DNA of 64,000 nucleotides, taken from assembly GCA_030220185.1 (NCBI GenBank), contig JASPKZ010001602.1, forward strand, positions 721,001-785,000. The letters are read 5' to 3'. The notes below the pieces were generated by a model. The model did not search any database. It was not told the DNA's origin and saw nothing but the letters and a program-made list of their open reading frames with translations. Every line of letters starts with the position of its first letter. Position 1 is the stretch's first letter. Made by a program: the position numbers and the translations under genes. Source of the stretch: Diploptera punctata (Eukaryota > Arthropoda > Insecta > Blattodea > Blaberidae). Shown in pieces: positions 55,365 to 64,000 of this stretch.

Positions 55365-55453
55365 GCTCTCTCTAGGCCATGCCATCTCCGTCTTCCGTAA
55401 CCTGAGGCAGCTCTCTCTAGGCCATGCCATCTCCGTCTTCCGTAACCTGAGGC
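55365..55453 (-). repeat. Perfect 2 x 45-bp tandem in a retroelement tail
   Basis: The unit gctctctctaggccatgcca... (45 bp) is repeated exactly at 55365-55409 and 55410-55453. On the minus strand it encodes ASGYGRRRWHGLERA twice, a phrase typical of a non-LTR protein end. Confidence 0.85.
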
Positions 55454-55459
55454 TCTCAT

Positions 55460-56508
55460 CTTTCAATTGTTCCCGGATTGTTTTTTTAAATAAATGTCTT
55501 GTTAGCAATGATGTTAATTAGAGTGAGCCAGTTAGACTAGGTTCTGCATGACCCACATAATTAATCACGGAGAGATGGGCTGAGAGTCATTCTTCGCGGA
55601 AAGTTTGATTCTTGAATACCGGCCTAAATCACAAACAAACGCAGGCATAATTTTTATATATAAAGATTATATGAGCCTATGTATCTGTGCATGTATGTAC
55701 GTACAGAAGAATACAAAAAATCATAGAATTTTTATTAGTGCAGGTGTGTATAACTGGCGGTCCGCAAGCAACAAGTGGCTCTTTGGATGTTTTTTATGCG
55801 GCCCGCCTCCATCGAAACATATAAACCAGAATTTAATTGCACTTAATTCCGTATCTTCCGGCGCAAACCTTAGTCGAAAGCTAAAAAAAAACAGCTCACA
55901 AGATCTAGGCCTATGCTAATAAATTTCAGTCTTTCTATCTTAATGAAGGTTGTTTTCGGAATCTCATATTGCGAATGTTCTGAAACTTTTGTCAAGTGCC
56001 TGACAAAAAACGTAATACATTTGCTTCTGGTAAAATACTGTATTATAGCATTTTCAGTATTCTATTATTAACAAAATTGTAATTTTTTATATTGTATTAT
56101 TTTATTGTTTTCATTAACAGTTAAAAATCAGTTATTAATGCAATATTTTTTTTATACAACTTTCCTCATTAGAGGATTGCCTCAAGGACAAAGTGATACA
56201 GAAATTAATTTTTGGAATTGATGAAATACATTTTGTAAATACATTTTAAAAAATTCAAATTGTAGGCCTAATTGAAATATACACACTATAAAGTAGAAAT
56301 TTTGTAAATATGGTTTCTTAAAATTGAAATTGATCCTCTAATGGCAGCAATGGCACTTTTAGGAAGATATACCCTATCAAAATCTAAGGAATTCCAAAAT
56401 TTGGCTACGAATCCTGGTATTGCCCCGATTATCAATTACTAATTAATACAAGTATAAACAGCCCTATGAATCCCCAACAAGGAAGAGGTCAGCGAATAAT
56501 AAAACTAT
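55460..56508. other. No supported gene
   Basis: 1 kb AT-rich. The 104-codon ORF at 55605-55919 has no recognisable domain. Confidence 0.35.
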
Positions 56509-56509
56509 A

Positions 56510-56990
56510 TGGGTTTGGCACTGGCAAAGTCTATGGATAATGTGCTTATTCTTCTCAAAAATCTCAGTTTGAGATTCCGTGTTTATTTAGCTAAAGTGAA
56601 ATTTAATGATCTATGGAGCAGAAACGTGGACTATAAATGCCAAATTAAAGTCAAAATTTCAATCTACAGAAATATATTTTTAAGAAGATCTGAACGATGC
56701 TATAAATTAGACAGGATTAGAAACAGTATTATCCGAGAAAAAATTAAATTTAACGAAATAATTATACAATTTGTTGGAAATAAACAATTACAATGGTTTG
56801 GACACATGAAGAGGACGAATGAAGATAAATTGCCAGTTAGGAATTTGGAGGAAAAGAAGAATGATATCTAAGAAGACATGGATAGAGGGAATTATGAATA
56901 TGATGGACAGTGGACTGCAGGATGGTGACTGGAAGGATAGAGATGAATGGAGGAAGAGAATAAAAAATTAATATTGGAGACAGGAAGAAG
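56510..56990 (+). pseudogene. NLTR-C C-terminal domain, decayed
   Basis: It parallels 10500-10910: RRSERCYKLDRIRNSIIREK then QLQWFGHMKRTNEDKLP, followed by a frameshifted tail with aagaagacatggatagaggg. The GAETW-like segment upstream (~56610) is out of frame. Confidence 0.65.
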
Positions 56991-57394
56991 TTGTATACAT
57001 TTAAAACTTGTGAAATAAAATAATATATATGTATCTTTCCTACAAGCAACATGATATGTGGGAATTGCAGATTTATACTCCTCAGTGATATAAGTTGATT
57101 AAGTTACTAGAGGTCTAAAATACTTGGAAGAGCGGGAATTCATTGCCTCAGGAATGTATAGTAGTGCAAGCAAGTTTTGGCTTCAGCTGACTCCATCTCC
57201 TTGATTTAGCATAATTACATAATGATACTGACACATACCTGTTCTACTACAAAGCATACGCTCACTTTCATTCTAGTCTCTGCCATTCAATACCAAGTGA
57301 TGTAAAAACTATTAAACCACTTGCAGACCGCTCTTTTCTCTATTAGATTCACTTTTGTATCATGGGTTCGCCTGAAAACACAAAATCTGTTCGG

Positions 57395-57976
57395 AACAGT
57401 AAAACAAACATCTAAAAAGATCTCCATAATGCATTCCCTAAAGCGTCTCAAAAATTGTCTTCCTACAGCTCTTAAAAGAATTTAAATCAAACCTTAGTGA
57501 TGCCGCATTTTGACTATTGTGACGTTCTACTAACTGACATAAGTGACGGATTGTCGGACAAACTGCAGCGTGTCCATAATATGTGTATCAGATTCATATT
57601 TAATGTTCGAAAATACGATCACATTTCCCCATTATTCCACGAATTGTCGTGGCTACATCTAAAAGGGAGAAGAAAATCGCTCTGTCTAATTCTCTTATTT
57701 AAGATCCTACATACCTCGATACCTAATTATTTATCATCTCGTTTCCAGTATCTATCCTCAAACCATAACTTAAACACAAGATCACAACATAGTGTCTTGT
57801 TTAATATACCGCAACATAGGACATCACATCATTCCATGTCATATACTATCTTCACTTGTCGCAACTGGAATTCCCTACCACAAGAAATAAGGGGCTGCCG
57901 GACATTGGCATGTTTTATAAGAAATCTAATTTATAGTATATTTGCTCTAACCTCGACTTCATTATTACCCAGTGTT

Positions 57977-58021
<45 letters not shown>

Positions 58022-58215
58022 TATTAATTGGTGTTTCTGGTATAATTTATCATATTAATATTATTATTATTATTATTATCATTATCGGAAGTATTATTAT
58101 TATTGTTATTATCGTATAAAATGTTGTTTGTACTTGAAATTCACATTGTTACAATTAATGTATCTTTAACTGTTTATAATTAGTGTAGTGTATATCTATA
58201 TTTGTAAAAAATTAA
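57395..58215 (+). pseudogene. CR1-like RT C-terminal region and 3' UTR
   Basis: The 176-codon ORF (57497-58027) contains MPHFDYCDVLL, KLQRVHNMCIRFIF, RRKSLCLILLFKIL, LSSRF and the closing CRNWNSLPQEIRGC. This C-terminal domain follows the RT in CR1/L2/Jockey-like elements. Just upstream a shifted frame reads MHSLKRLKNCLPTALK. The RT core is absent. The ORF end is read-through into (AT)n. The 3' UTR matches the complement of 43265-43466. Confidence 0.75.
57978..58016. repeat. (AT)n microsatellite
   Basis: Within the CR1-like 3' region. Confidence 0.9.
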
Positions 58216-58217
58216 AA

Positions 58218-58218
<1 letters not shown>

Positions 58219-58255
<37 letters not shown>

Positions 58256-58429
58256 ATTATTATTATTATTGTTGTTGTTATTATGAATATCAGGGGAATG
58301 GAGGAAGATCAATGGCTGGACAGAGAGAGGAATGGCATTTGGTTTCCGGAAGACGGCGGCAGCTGCCATGATACCGGATGATGATAATTATTATTATTAT
58401 TATTATTATTATCATTATTATTATTATTA

Positions 58430-58470
<41 letters not shown>
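58219..58470 (+). repeat. (ATT)n tracts around an NLTR-D tail
   Basis: ATT repeats at 58219-58284 and 58384-58470 flank 58285-58383, a ~100-bp NLTR-D-like 3' tip (ggaggaagatcaatggctgg, ggaagacggcggcagctgcc). Confidence 0.8.
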
Positions 58471-58473
<3 letters not shown>

Positions 58474-58539
58474 TTACAATGTGTTTGCTAATATTCATAA
58501 TCTGTTTGAGATTATCATATATACAAGTCTACGTTTGAT

Positions 58540-58850
58540 AGGTCGGTCGCGGTGGACTAGTGGTTATGCTCCTTGCTTCTAGTTGCGAGAGTCGGGAATT
58601 CAAACCCGTCCGGGGTCGATGGATTTTTTATTACGGAAAAATCGAAGGAGCTAGTCCTCCGGGAGGAACTTCAAGTCGTGGGTCCCGAGTCTGAAGATTT
58701 TCAGGCTCGTAAAATATCCTTAAGCCTGAATAAAGAGGCCTCTAAGCAAAATTTACCGACATTAACTTCCTAGTAATACCTTAGTTGCCTGTTATATGTC
58801 TCATTGGGTCGGTGACATCTATGAGCAAATAAGGTAACTAAAAATTAACT
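58540..58850 (+). mobile_element. SINE-4 copy d
   Basis: Head ggtcgcggtggactagtggt at 58546 with A box region TGGACTAGTGGTTATGC. The B box is degenerate (aattcaaacccg). The body contains gtcgatggattttttatta and gtcgtgggtcccgagtctg, and ends with gcctgttatatgtctcattg. Confidence 0.8.
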
Positions 58851-58944
58851 TGGTCTAGTAACTCCGTACAAAGGAGAGGCTATGGCCCAACAATGGGCTA
58901 CGCCATTATAGATAGTGTAAGTTTGATTTGTTATGCCGTTTTGG

Positions 58945-59340
58945 TGGACGCGTGGCTAGCGAGCGCGGCTGTCCCGTCTAGGATCTCAAGTTCGAATCTT
59001 GGCGATTCCGGAGGGGATATTGGTAGTGAGCCACACCGGAATTTTCAGGTTTTTCTCGGGGTTCTACCATTTCCCGAATTTCATTCCACCGATATTCCCC
59101 ACTCCTCTTTTTTCTCCCATCATACCATCTCCAATCATTCATTTCTTATCACATTTCACCTCATTTCATGTTGGATAATCCGGTTTAGCAAACCACAGGT
59201 GTTTAAGTGTGGTTACCTATTGGAGCACACTCGAATGTATCCTCAATACTCCGAGCCTGTGTGTCAATTTAGGACAGAATAGGGCCAATAGGAGAATTGT
59301 AGTATCTCCTCGAATATCTGGGCCCAGCCGAAATAAATGA
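58945..59340 (+). mobile_element. SINE-6, tRNA-like head
   Basis: A box TGGCTAGCGAGCGCGGC at ~58953 and B box AGTTCGAATCT at ~58989. The body has ttttctcggggttctaccat and a CT-rich, CAT-rich middle. The end is near cccagccgaaataaatgat. A single copy in this window. Confidence 0.75.
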
Positions 59341-60030
59341 TATGAGCCATGTGTGTGAATACTTGATGTGTGTTGAATCAAGAACACCATAACAGACTGC
59401 ATATCAGCGTGACTAGATTTCATCTCTTTCATTCAATAAAGTACGGATGTGAAATGCAGTGAACCAAATGATATTATCATGTTAGGATTTTAAAATCCGA
59501 CCCATATTTACTTATCTAATTATTTGTTATATATTTTTAGAGGTAGTTATTGACTATTATGGAGTGGACGGGATGAAACGAAAAAAATGTATACATTCAA
59601 TTACGACATTTGAATGCGCTGACAGAAAACGAAGTATATCTTTGAAATCAATACCTTACAAATGTTTATATATATTTACATACATATTGTTCGAGTTATG
59701 TATAATTTATTATCTACTTTCTCTTTCTCTCTATTTTGTTTTAATTAGTTTAACCTTTCCATTTGCACGTACTTGTACATATCCCACCCTCCAGGGCCTT
59801 ATAGGGGCAATACATGTTGGGAGAAGATTCTTAATTCTGGATTTCATGCATGTCTCACTATCATTATTTAAATCCAAATTAACTGATACCATAAGTTCCA
59901 CACAATGAAAATATTAACTGCATAACAGCTACATTCAGCATTTTGTATAAGCATCTAAATATTATTTTCTTATTTTATTTTAATTTATTCCATGCTTTGT
60001 TAGCGTTAGCTAATATTAGACCACATCCGC
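59341..60030. other. No supported gene; 114-codon ORF
   Basis: The ORF at 59564-59908 is AT-rich and hydrophobic in its middle, with a tail (SLSLFKSKLTD) faintly like a CR1-like terminus. It could be a decayed element 3' end. Not a supported gene. Confidence 0.3.
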
Positions 60031-60225
60031 ATTGTATTTTGTTTAGTCTATACTGTAATAGTATTTTAAAATTCTCATAAGCACGTAATTTGAAGGCAAC
60101 ACGGCATTAACTCCACCATGCTAAATAAATAAATAAATAGCCTACATTTTTTTATGATTTTATTATTCGCTGAAGAGTGGGAAAGAAGGCCTTATAACCT
60201 TAACTCTGCCAGCTTAAATAAAAAT
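60031..60225 (+). mobile_element. Two CR1-like 3' tips in succession
   Basis: The first (~60090-60140) ends cattaactccaccatgctaa and then (AAAT)n. The second (~60165-60225) reads gagtgggaaagaaggcctta, then ccttaactctgccagcttaa. Both resemble the terminal ~60 bp of the CR1-like copies. Confidence 0.6.

Positions 60226-60300
<75 letters not shown>
60226..60300. repeat. (ATT)n microsatellite
   Basis: About 25 units. Confidence 0.95.
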
Positions 60301-60301
<1 letters not shown>

Positions 60302-60465
60302 ACTTTTTACCTCACAAAGGCATGAAAGCCTCTCCAGATGAGTTATCAGTTCAATGAAGGGATAACACAAGAATTTAAGACTAATATAGCATTTTCTCAC
60401 ATATTCATACTAAACAAGGTGAACATGCTATGTGTGATAACGATAGCCAGGGTATTGTCATTTTA

Positions 60466-60595
60466 TTTTGTGACATTTGTCTTACACATGAGAGAAAAAA
60501 TGTCGTCCAGGAAGTCGGTCGGGATCGAATTAAGGCCTGATGTGTACAATATAACGATTTTATCACTAGACCTCAGTTGTGGTCAGTTTATAATC
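60466..60595 (-). mobile_element. SINE-3 head half, decayed
   Basis: The complement contains gtaagacaaatgtcac and, toward the high end, attcgatcccgaccgac, corresponding to the SINE-3 core and B-box region. The A box is mutated. Confidence 0.55.
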
Positions 60596-60897
60596 CTATA
60601 GGTAACTAATTAACTGAAATCCTGTTTCCTTCTTAAGTATTATTAACTCTATTTTTTTTTGCAAACTGCATTGTTTCGAAGTCATGCGATACAGTAAAAA
60701 GTTCCCTAACTGCTAGATTCATAGAGAATTATTTGTGGTATCAGGAACATTCTTCTGACGCCTTTCAGATTAGTTATGTAGTTTTTCTCTTAAAATATGA
60801 AATAATGAAATGTTCTGATTAGAATATTTCAGAATGTTTAACAATTTTCAAATTTTAAACTTTTCATTATTTACAAAGATTTTAATTCTTTCAGTAC

Positions 60898-61010
60898 ATA
60901 GCAGGTTCTAGTGCAATAGTAGTTAACATACTCGCCTCTGATGCCGATGTTCGCAGGTCCTAACCCAGCCGGACTCGATGTATTTTAAGGAGGTAATTAT
61001 TCAATTTGAA
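60898..61010 (+). mobile_element. tRNA-like SINE head, decayed (SINE-8)
   Basis: gttctagtgcaatagtagtt ... ctcgcctctgatgccgatgt ... cgcaggtcctaacccagccgg looks like a degenerate A box, anticodon arm and B box, followed by cggactcgatgtattttaag. Confidence 0.4.
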
Positions 61011-61011
61011 A

Positions 61012-61098
61012 AGAAAAATATATGCCTATATCGGGATTTGAATCCAATATCTATGGTTTTGTACACCAGTGCTTAAACGATTTAAGCTATTAGGCATC
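61012..61098 (-). mobile_element. SINE-9 head fragment
   Basis: The complement reads taatagcttaaatcgtttaa (A-box-like) and ggattcaaatcccgatatag (B box GGATTCAAATCC), then gcatatattt. The same B-box segment is found on both arms of the foldback at 61365-61545. Confidence 0.5.
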
Positions 61099-61258
61099 TT
61101 AAAATTAAACATAGATTTTTCTCTTTATTTTAATACGATTCTCGCCCGCCAGGTAGCAGTGAACTCAATTTCACTGACGCCATCTAGCGGTCTCTTAAAC
61201 AAGACTTTTAAATGAAAATTGACACATTACATTTATAGCAGGCAAAGCTAATAAGTTA

Positions 61259-61344
61259 GCTCAGGATAGGGATGTATGGAGAGCTTATGTCCGCGCGGCC
61301 ATGAACCTACGGGTTCGATAGTGCCAGTGAGTAAGTAAGTAAGT
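61259..61344 (+). mobile_element. RTE-A 86-bp insertion with 15-bp TSD
   Basis: It contains only the last 86 bp of RTE-A (gctcaggatagggatgtatg ... gtgccagtgagtaagtaagt). aaagctaataagtta occurs exactly at 61244-61258 and 61345-61359. Confidence 0.95.
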
Positions 61345-61364
61345 AAAGCTAATAAGTTATTCGA

Positions 61365-61545
61365 TGTTTTAATACCAAATTTATCACTTCTCACCAAATG
61401 ACAAATTAAATTTAAAGAGAAAACTATATGCCTACTTCGGGATTTGAACCCAATATCGGGTTCAAATCCCGATTTAGGCATATAGTTTTCTCTTTAAATT
61501 TAATTTGTCATTCAGCGAGAAGTGATACATTTAGTATTAAAAAAG
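61365..61545. repeat. Foldback palindrome with SINE-9 arms
   Basis: Two ~80-nt arms in inverted orientation meet near 61455 (gggatttgaaccc / gggttcaaatccc). Both contain aaatttaaagagaaaac and tatatgcct, with the outer tatcacttctc / gagaagtgata. A few mismatches and a short indel near 61393/61514. Confidence 0.9.
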
Positions 61546-62487
61546 ATTGGTAAATATTAAGATGACGAATTCCTTCGGGAGAAAATTAAAGCAATGAGTC
61601 CTGTGCCATAGATTTACTGCAAGTGAAAGAACCTTCCCAAGTCTTAATAAGAGTCTTCTTAGCAAAATGTGTCGGCCCTTTCACTCCTAGATTTTAATTG
61701 CGAGCAAATGACCTAGGTTATTAAGTAAAATTCTTAGACAGTGGGTGTCTAAAAACAATCCGAAATTCTGCAGCACGACAAAAAATTAAATTTGCATTAA
61801 GACACTACATAGAATCGTTTCTAGTGATAATGAATATTCCAAGAGTTGGAATTTATTCAATTTAAATTAATTTCTATGAAACTATATATGGATTTATTGC
61901 GGTGTGTCTGTCTGCGAGGAATGTAAGGCATTCAAGCTGATTTAAACTCTCCCATGAAATCGTAATTCCAGAGATCTGGCTTCATTTATATTACCTCCGA
62001 CAAAAGCCAGTAGTGTCGCCGTTGCAATAACACGCTAACTGGATATTGGATCGCCCAGCTCTTCCATGTAAAGGATCTTCGATTATCAGCGAATGATTTC
62101 CGTTTTTTTTTTGCCCTTGTTTCATAGAATTCTCCGTTATAAGCTCTCTTATTGATACCTGAAAAGACTAGTTAAACATTGCTTTCCGAGAAATTTTAGT
62201 TCATCTGCACGTTTTCTGCGCATCAGTCTCTAATCAAAAAGAGCACTTTTTATTGTTTTAAAGTCAGTTTTTTTACGAACATGTGTAAAGTACATGGTTA
62301 TAAAGAAAAAATGCACACCCTGTATTTCAGATCATCAACAATTTAATAACCACCACTTAGGAAATAAATATCTCCATCTTGATCAATATTAAGCTAACTT
62401 GATTCTTTGAAAACTGACTAATAAAACACTTTACTCAAAATGAAGAAAAATGACTTACGCCACTATGCCTTATACCCTTCATATATA
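61546..62487. other. No gene seen
   Basis: 0.9 kb of AT-rich DNA without supported ORFs or shared repeats. Confidence 0.4.
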
Positions 62488-62523
62488 AGAAGGGCCTCCT
62501 GAGGCCTGTAGAGGGATTAATTT
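62488..62523 (+). mobile_element. SINE-1 3' tip
   Basis: agggcctcctgaggcctgta then gagggattaattta corresponds to the last ~36 bp of SINE-1. Confidence 0.55.
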
Positions 62524-62548
62524 ACCTATATATATATATATATATATG

Positions 62549-62845
62549 CCTATATACAAATAAGGAAATTAGAAACATAATGGAAGCAGAAGAAAGCATA
62601 ATTGAAAGAATTGAGGAGAAGGAATTAAAGTGGTTAGGACATGTCTTAAGAATGGAAGATGAGCGATGGCCGAAGCAACTATATGAATGGCATCCGAACA
62701 GAAAGAAGAAAAGAGGGAGACCAAGGTTAACATGGAAGGAAAACATGAAGACAGTAATGCAAGCTAGAGGGCTAAGCATCGAAGATGCCCAAGACCGTAG
62801 GCTTTGGAGGTTTGGCACGGGAAGACGGCAGCAGCTGTAAAAACC
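62549..62845 (+). pseudogene. NLTR-D C-terminal domain, open frame
   Basis: 86 codons (62580-62840) give EEKELKWLGHVLRMEDERW, RGRPRLTWKENM and WRFGTGRRQQL before a stop. This is the C-terminal domain of a non-LTR protein, closely matching 36090-36475 on the other strand. It is flanked on both sides by (TA)n tracts and 5'-truncated. Confidence 0.8.
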
Positions 62846-62846
62846 C

Positions 62847-62896
<50 letters not shown>
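62846..62896. repeat. (TA)n microsatellite
   Basis: Between NLTR-D and the long-inverted-repeat element. Confidence 0.95.
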
Positions 62897-62901
<5 letters not shown>

Positions 62902-63441
62902 CAGAGTGTTTCAGAATAAGTATTACAAACTTCTAGGGGTTGTAGAGGGGACTTAGTAGATAAAGTTTTGATAAGGAACCCACGTCCAGAAACGTACAAT
63001 TTTGATATAAAACAAGTTTGAAGATCGAAACACAATTGGCTGATATCGTGTGTCTTGTGTTTCAGAATACGTAATACAGACTTCTAGGGGTTTTACTATA
63101 CCTGTCGAGTTGGAGAATGATCTTCTTGCACAAATTCTGGCGGCAACATAAATTATTGAGCACACGCCAGTTCTTGCGGGGGGGGGGTGTATTAAAACAT
63201 GCGTCACAGGTACACTTTGTGCAACGAACAACAGGATCGCAACGTGGACCAACATTTGTAGTACAGCCCATAGAAGTTTGTAATACTTATTCTGAAACAT
63301 ATGACCCACGATATCAGCCCATTGTGTTTCGATCTTTAAAGATATTTTACATCGAAATGGCACGTTTCCGGACATGGATTCCTTATCAAAACTTTATCTA
63401 CTAAGTCCCTCTACAAACCTGTAATACATATTCTAAAATAC

Positions 63442-63446
<5 letters not shown>
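62897..63446. mobile_element. Long-TIR element, ~550 bp
   Basis: The left end cagagtgtttcagaataagt corresponds to the complement of the right end (attctaaaatactctgtata). The inverted similarity runs ~160-190 bp inward (agataaagttttgataagga on the left, its complement near 63380). The motif tttcagaatacgtaatacag-like recurs inside the left arm near 63060 and inside the right arm near 63270. The interior has a run of ten G at ~63178-63187. No transposase ORF. ORFs on both strands encode mirror-image peptides (WIPYQNFIY) because of the palindrome. Confidence 0.7.

Positions 63447-63488
<42 letters not shown>
63447..63488. repeat. (TA)n microsatellite
   Basis: Between the long-TIR element and SINE-3 copy k. 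Confidence 0.95.
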
Positions 63489-63822
63489 ATCCATAGTAAT
63501 TCTGCCCGAAGGCAGGTCCTTCACTGCAATCATAGAATTTTCATGCTATGCTTGCAGCTTTACTAGGGAATTGCAGGCGTGATAGCTTCCCGTTGCTTTC
63601 CACACCGGTGAAGGATGATGATGATGATAATGATAAGGATGATGATGATGATGGCATATGATTTCGGGGACCGTTTGGGCCTTAAAGTTTTCCTGAAATT
63701 TGTCTTACAGGTTGAGGAAAAACCCCGATAAAACCTCACCCAGAAAAACTGCCCCGACCGGGGATCGAACCCGGGCCCGCTGCGTGACAAGGCGGCACGC
63801 TACCTCGAGACCACAGCGGTGG
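63487..63822 (-). mobile_element. SINE-3 copy k (type I end), complete
   Basis: Minus strand. 3' tip complement ccatccatagtaattctgcc at 63487, core complement tgacatttgtcttac-like at ~63695, B-box complement ggggatcgaacccgg at ~63760, head complement ctacctcgagaccacagcgg at ~63800. Confidence 0.9.
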
Positions 63823-63858
<36 letters not shown>

Positions 63859-63860
63859 TC
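63823..63860. repeat. (AT)n(GT)n microsatellite
   Basis: Between two oppositely oriented SINE-3 heads. Confidence 0.9.
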
Positions 63861-64000
63861 ACCGCTGTGATTTCGAGGTAGCGTGCTGCCTTGTCACGCA
63901 GCGGGATCCCGGGTTCGATTCCCGGTCGGGACAGGCTCCTGAGTCAGGATTTTTTCGGAGTTTTCCTTCACCTGTAAGACAAATGTCAGGAAGCTTAGGG
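63858..64000 (+). mobile_element. SINE-3 copy l, cut by window end
   Basis: Head ttcaccgctgtgatttcgag, B box GGGTTCGATTCCC, then gacaaatgtcaggaagctta to the window edge. Confidence 0.9.

Noticed and set aside
59564..59908. 114-codon ORF with a hydrophobic middle
   Set aside because: AT-rich chance ORF is likely; the tail only faintly resembles a CR1-like terminus.
62953..63404. Overlapping ORFs on both strands ending in similar WIPYQNFIY peptides
   Set aside because: The mirror similarity comes from the long inverted repeat; there is no transposase motif.
63858..63930. Possible tRNA genes at SINE heads here and at other SINE copies
   Set aside because: A and B boxes are present but the acceptor stem does not close and each head continues into a shared SINE body.

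Overview
The window looks like repeat-dense intergenic or intronic DNA from an arthropod, most likely a hemimetabolous insect with a large genome (a cockroach-like genome would fit). The reasons are its AT richness, long (ATT)n and (TA)n microsatellites, no operon-like coding, many tRNA-headed SINEs, and non-LTR retrotransposon proteins of the kind common in insects. The species assignment is inference. No convincing host exon, rRNA, true tRNA gene or CRISPR array was found. Family labels used below (RTE-A, NLTR-B to E, SINE-1 to 9, R700) are local names, not database names.

Autonomous elements. The centrepiece is a nearly full-length non-LTR retrotransposon, RTE-A, at 11067-14339. It has an apurinic-type endonuclease and a reverse transcriptase, is broken by three single-base frameshifts, and sits inside an (ATT)n array. 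About a dozen 5'-truncated RTE-A pieces occur elsewhere, among them 1943-2765, 26395-26615, 27595-27975, 31924-32704, 33803-34922, 46630-46975, 49484-49915, 50444-51546 and an 86-bp piece at 61259-61344. Other non-LTR families appear only as 3' fragments: NLTR-B (5144-5968, 26660-27045, 29027-29364, 45135-46099), NLTR-C (10386-10910, 56510-56990), NLTR-D (36090-36475, 62549-62845), NLTR-E (18745-18965, 53375-53622) and CR1-like tails (31546-32850, 43195-43466, 52848-53338, 57395-58215). A decayed DUF7869-type DDE transposase-like gene lies at 20525-22130.

Non-autonomous elements. Several SINE families with different tRNA-like heads (A and B boxes) are spread throughout and often nested with clear target-site duplications (TSDs). 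Examples are a SINE-2 dimer inside SINE-3 (24039-24740), a retroelement inside SINE-1 (29011-29380), and a three-layer nest at 54512-55264. Small DNA elements include two 107-bp hairpin MITEs with TAA-like targets (9140-9246, 43993-44099), a TTAA-flanked piggyBac-like MITE (8075-8294), a MITE at 3677-3864, a long-inverted-repeat element (62897-63446) and a tRNA-related foldback (61365-61545).

Least explained region. Between 37.4 and 46.5 kb there are two diverged direct copies of a roughly 1.7-2 kb unit. A conserved ~200-bp segment occurs twice (39945-40148 and 46075-46300); it carries a TATA-like motif and a short ORF beginning with a signal-peptide-like sequence. It could be a decayed tandem family of small secreted-protein genes or just another repeat; sequence reading alone cannot decide.
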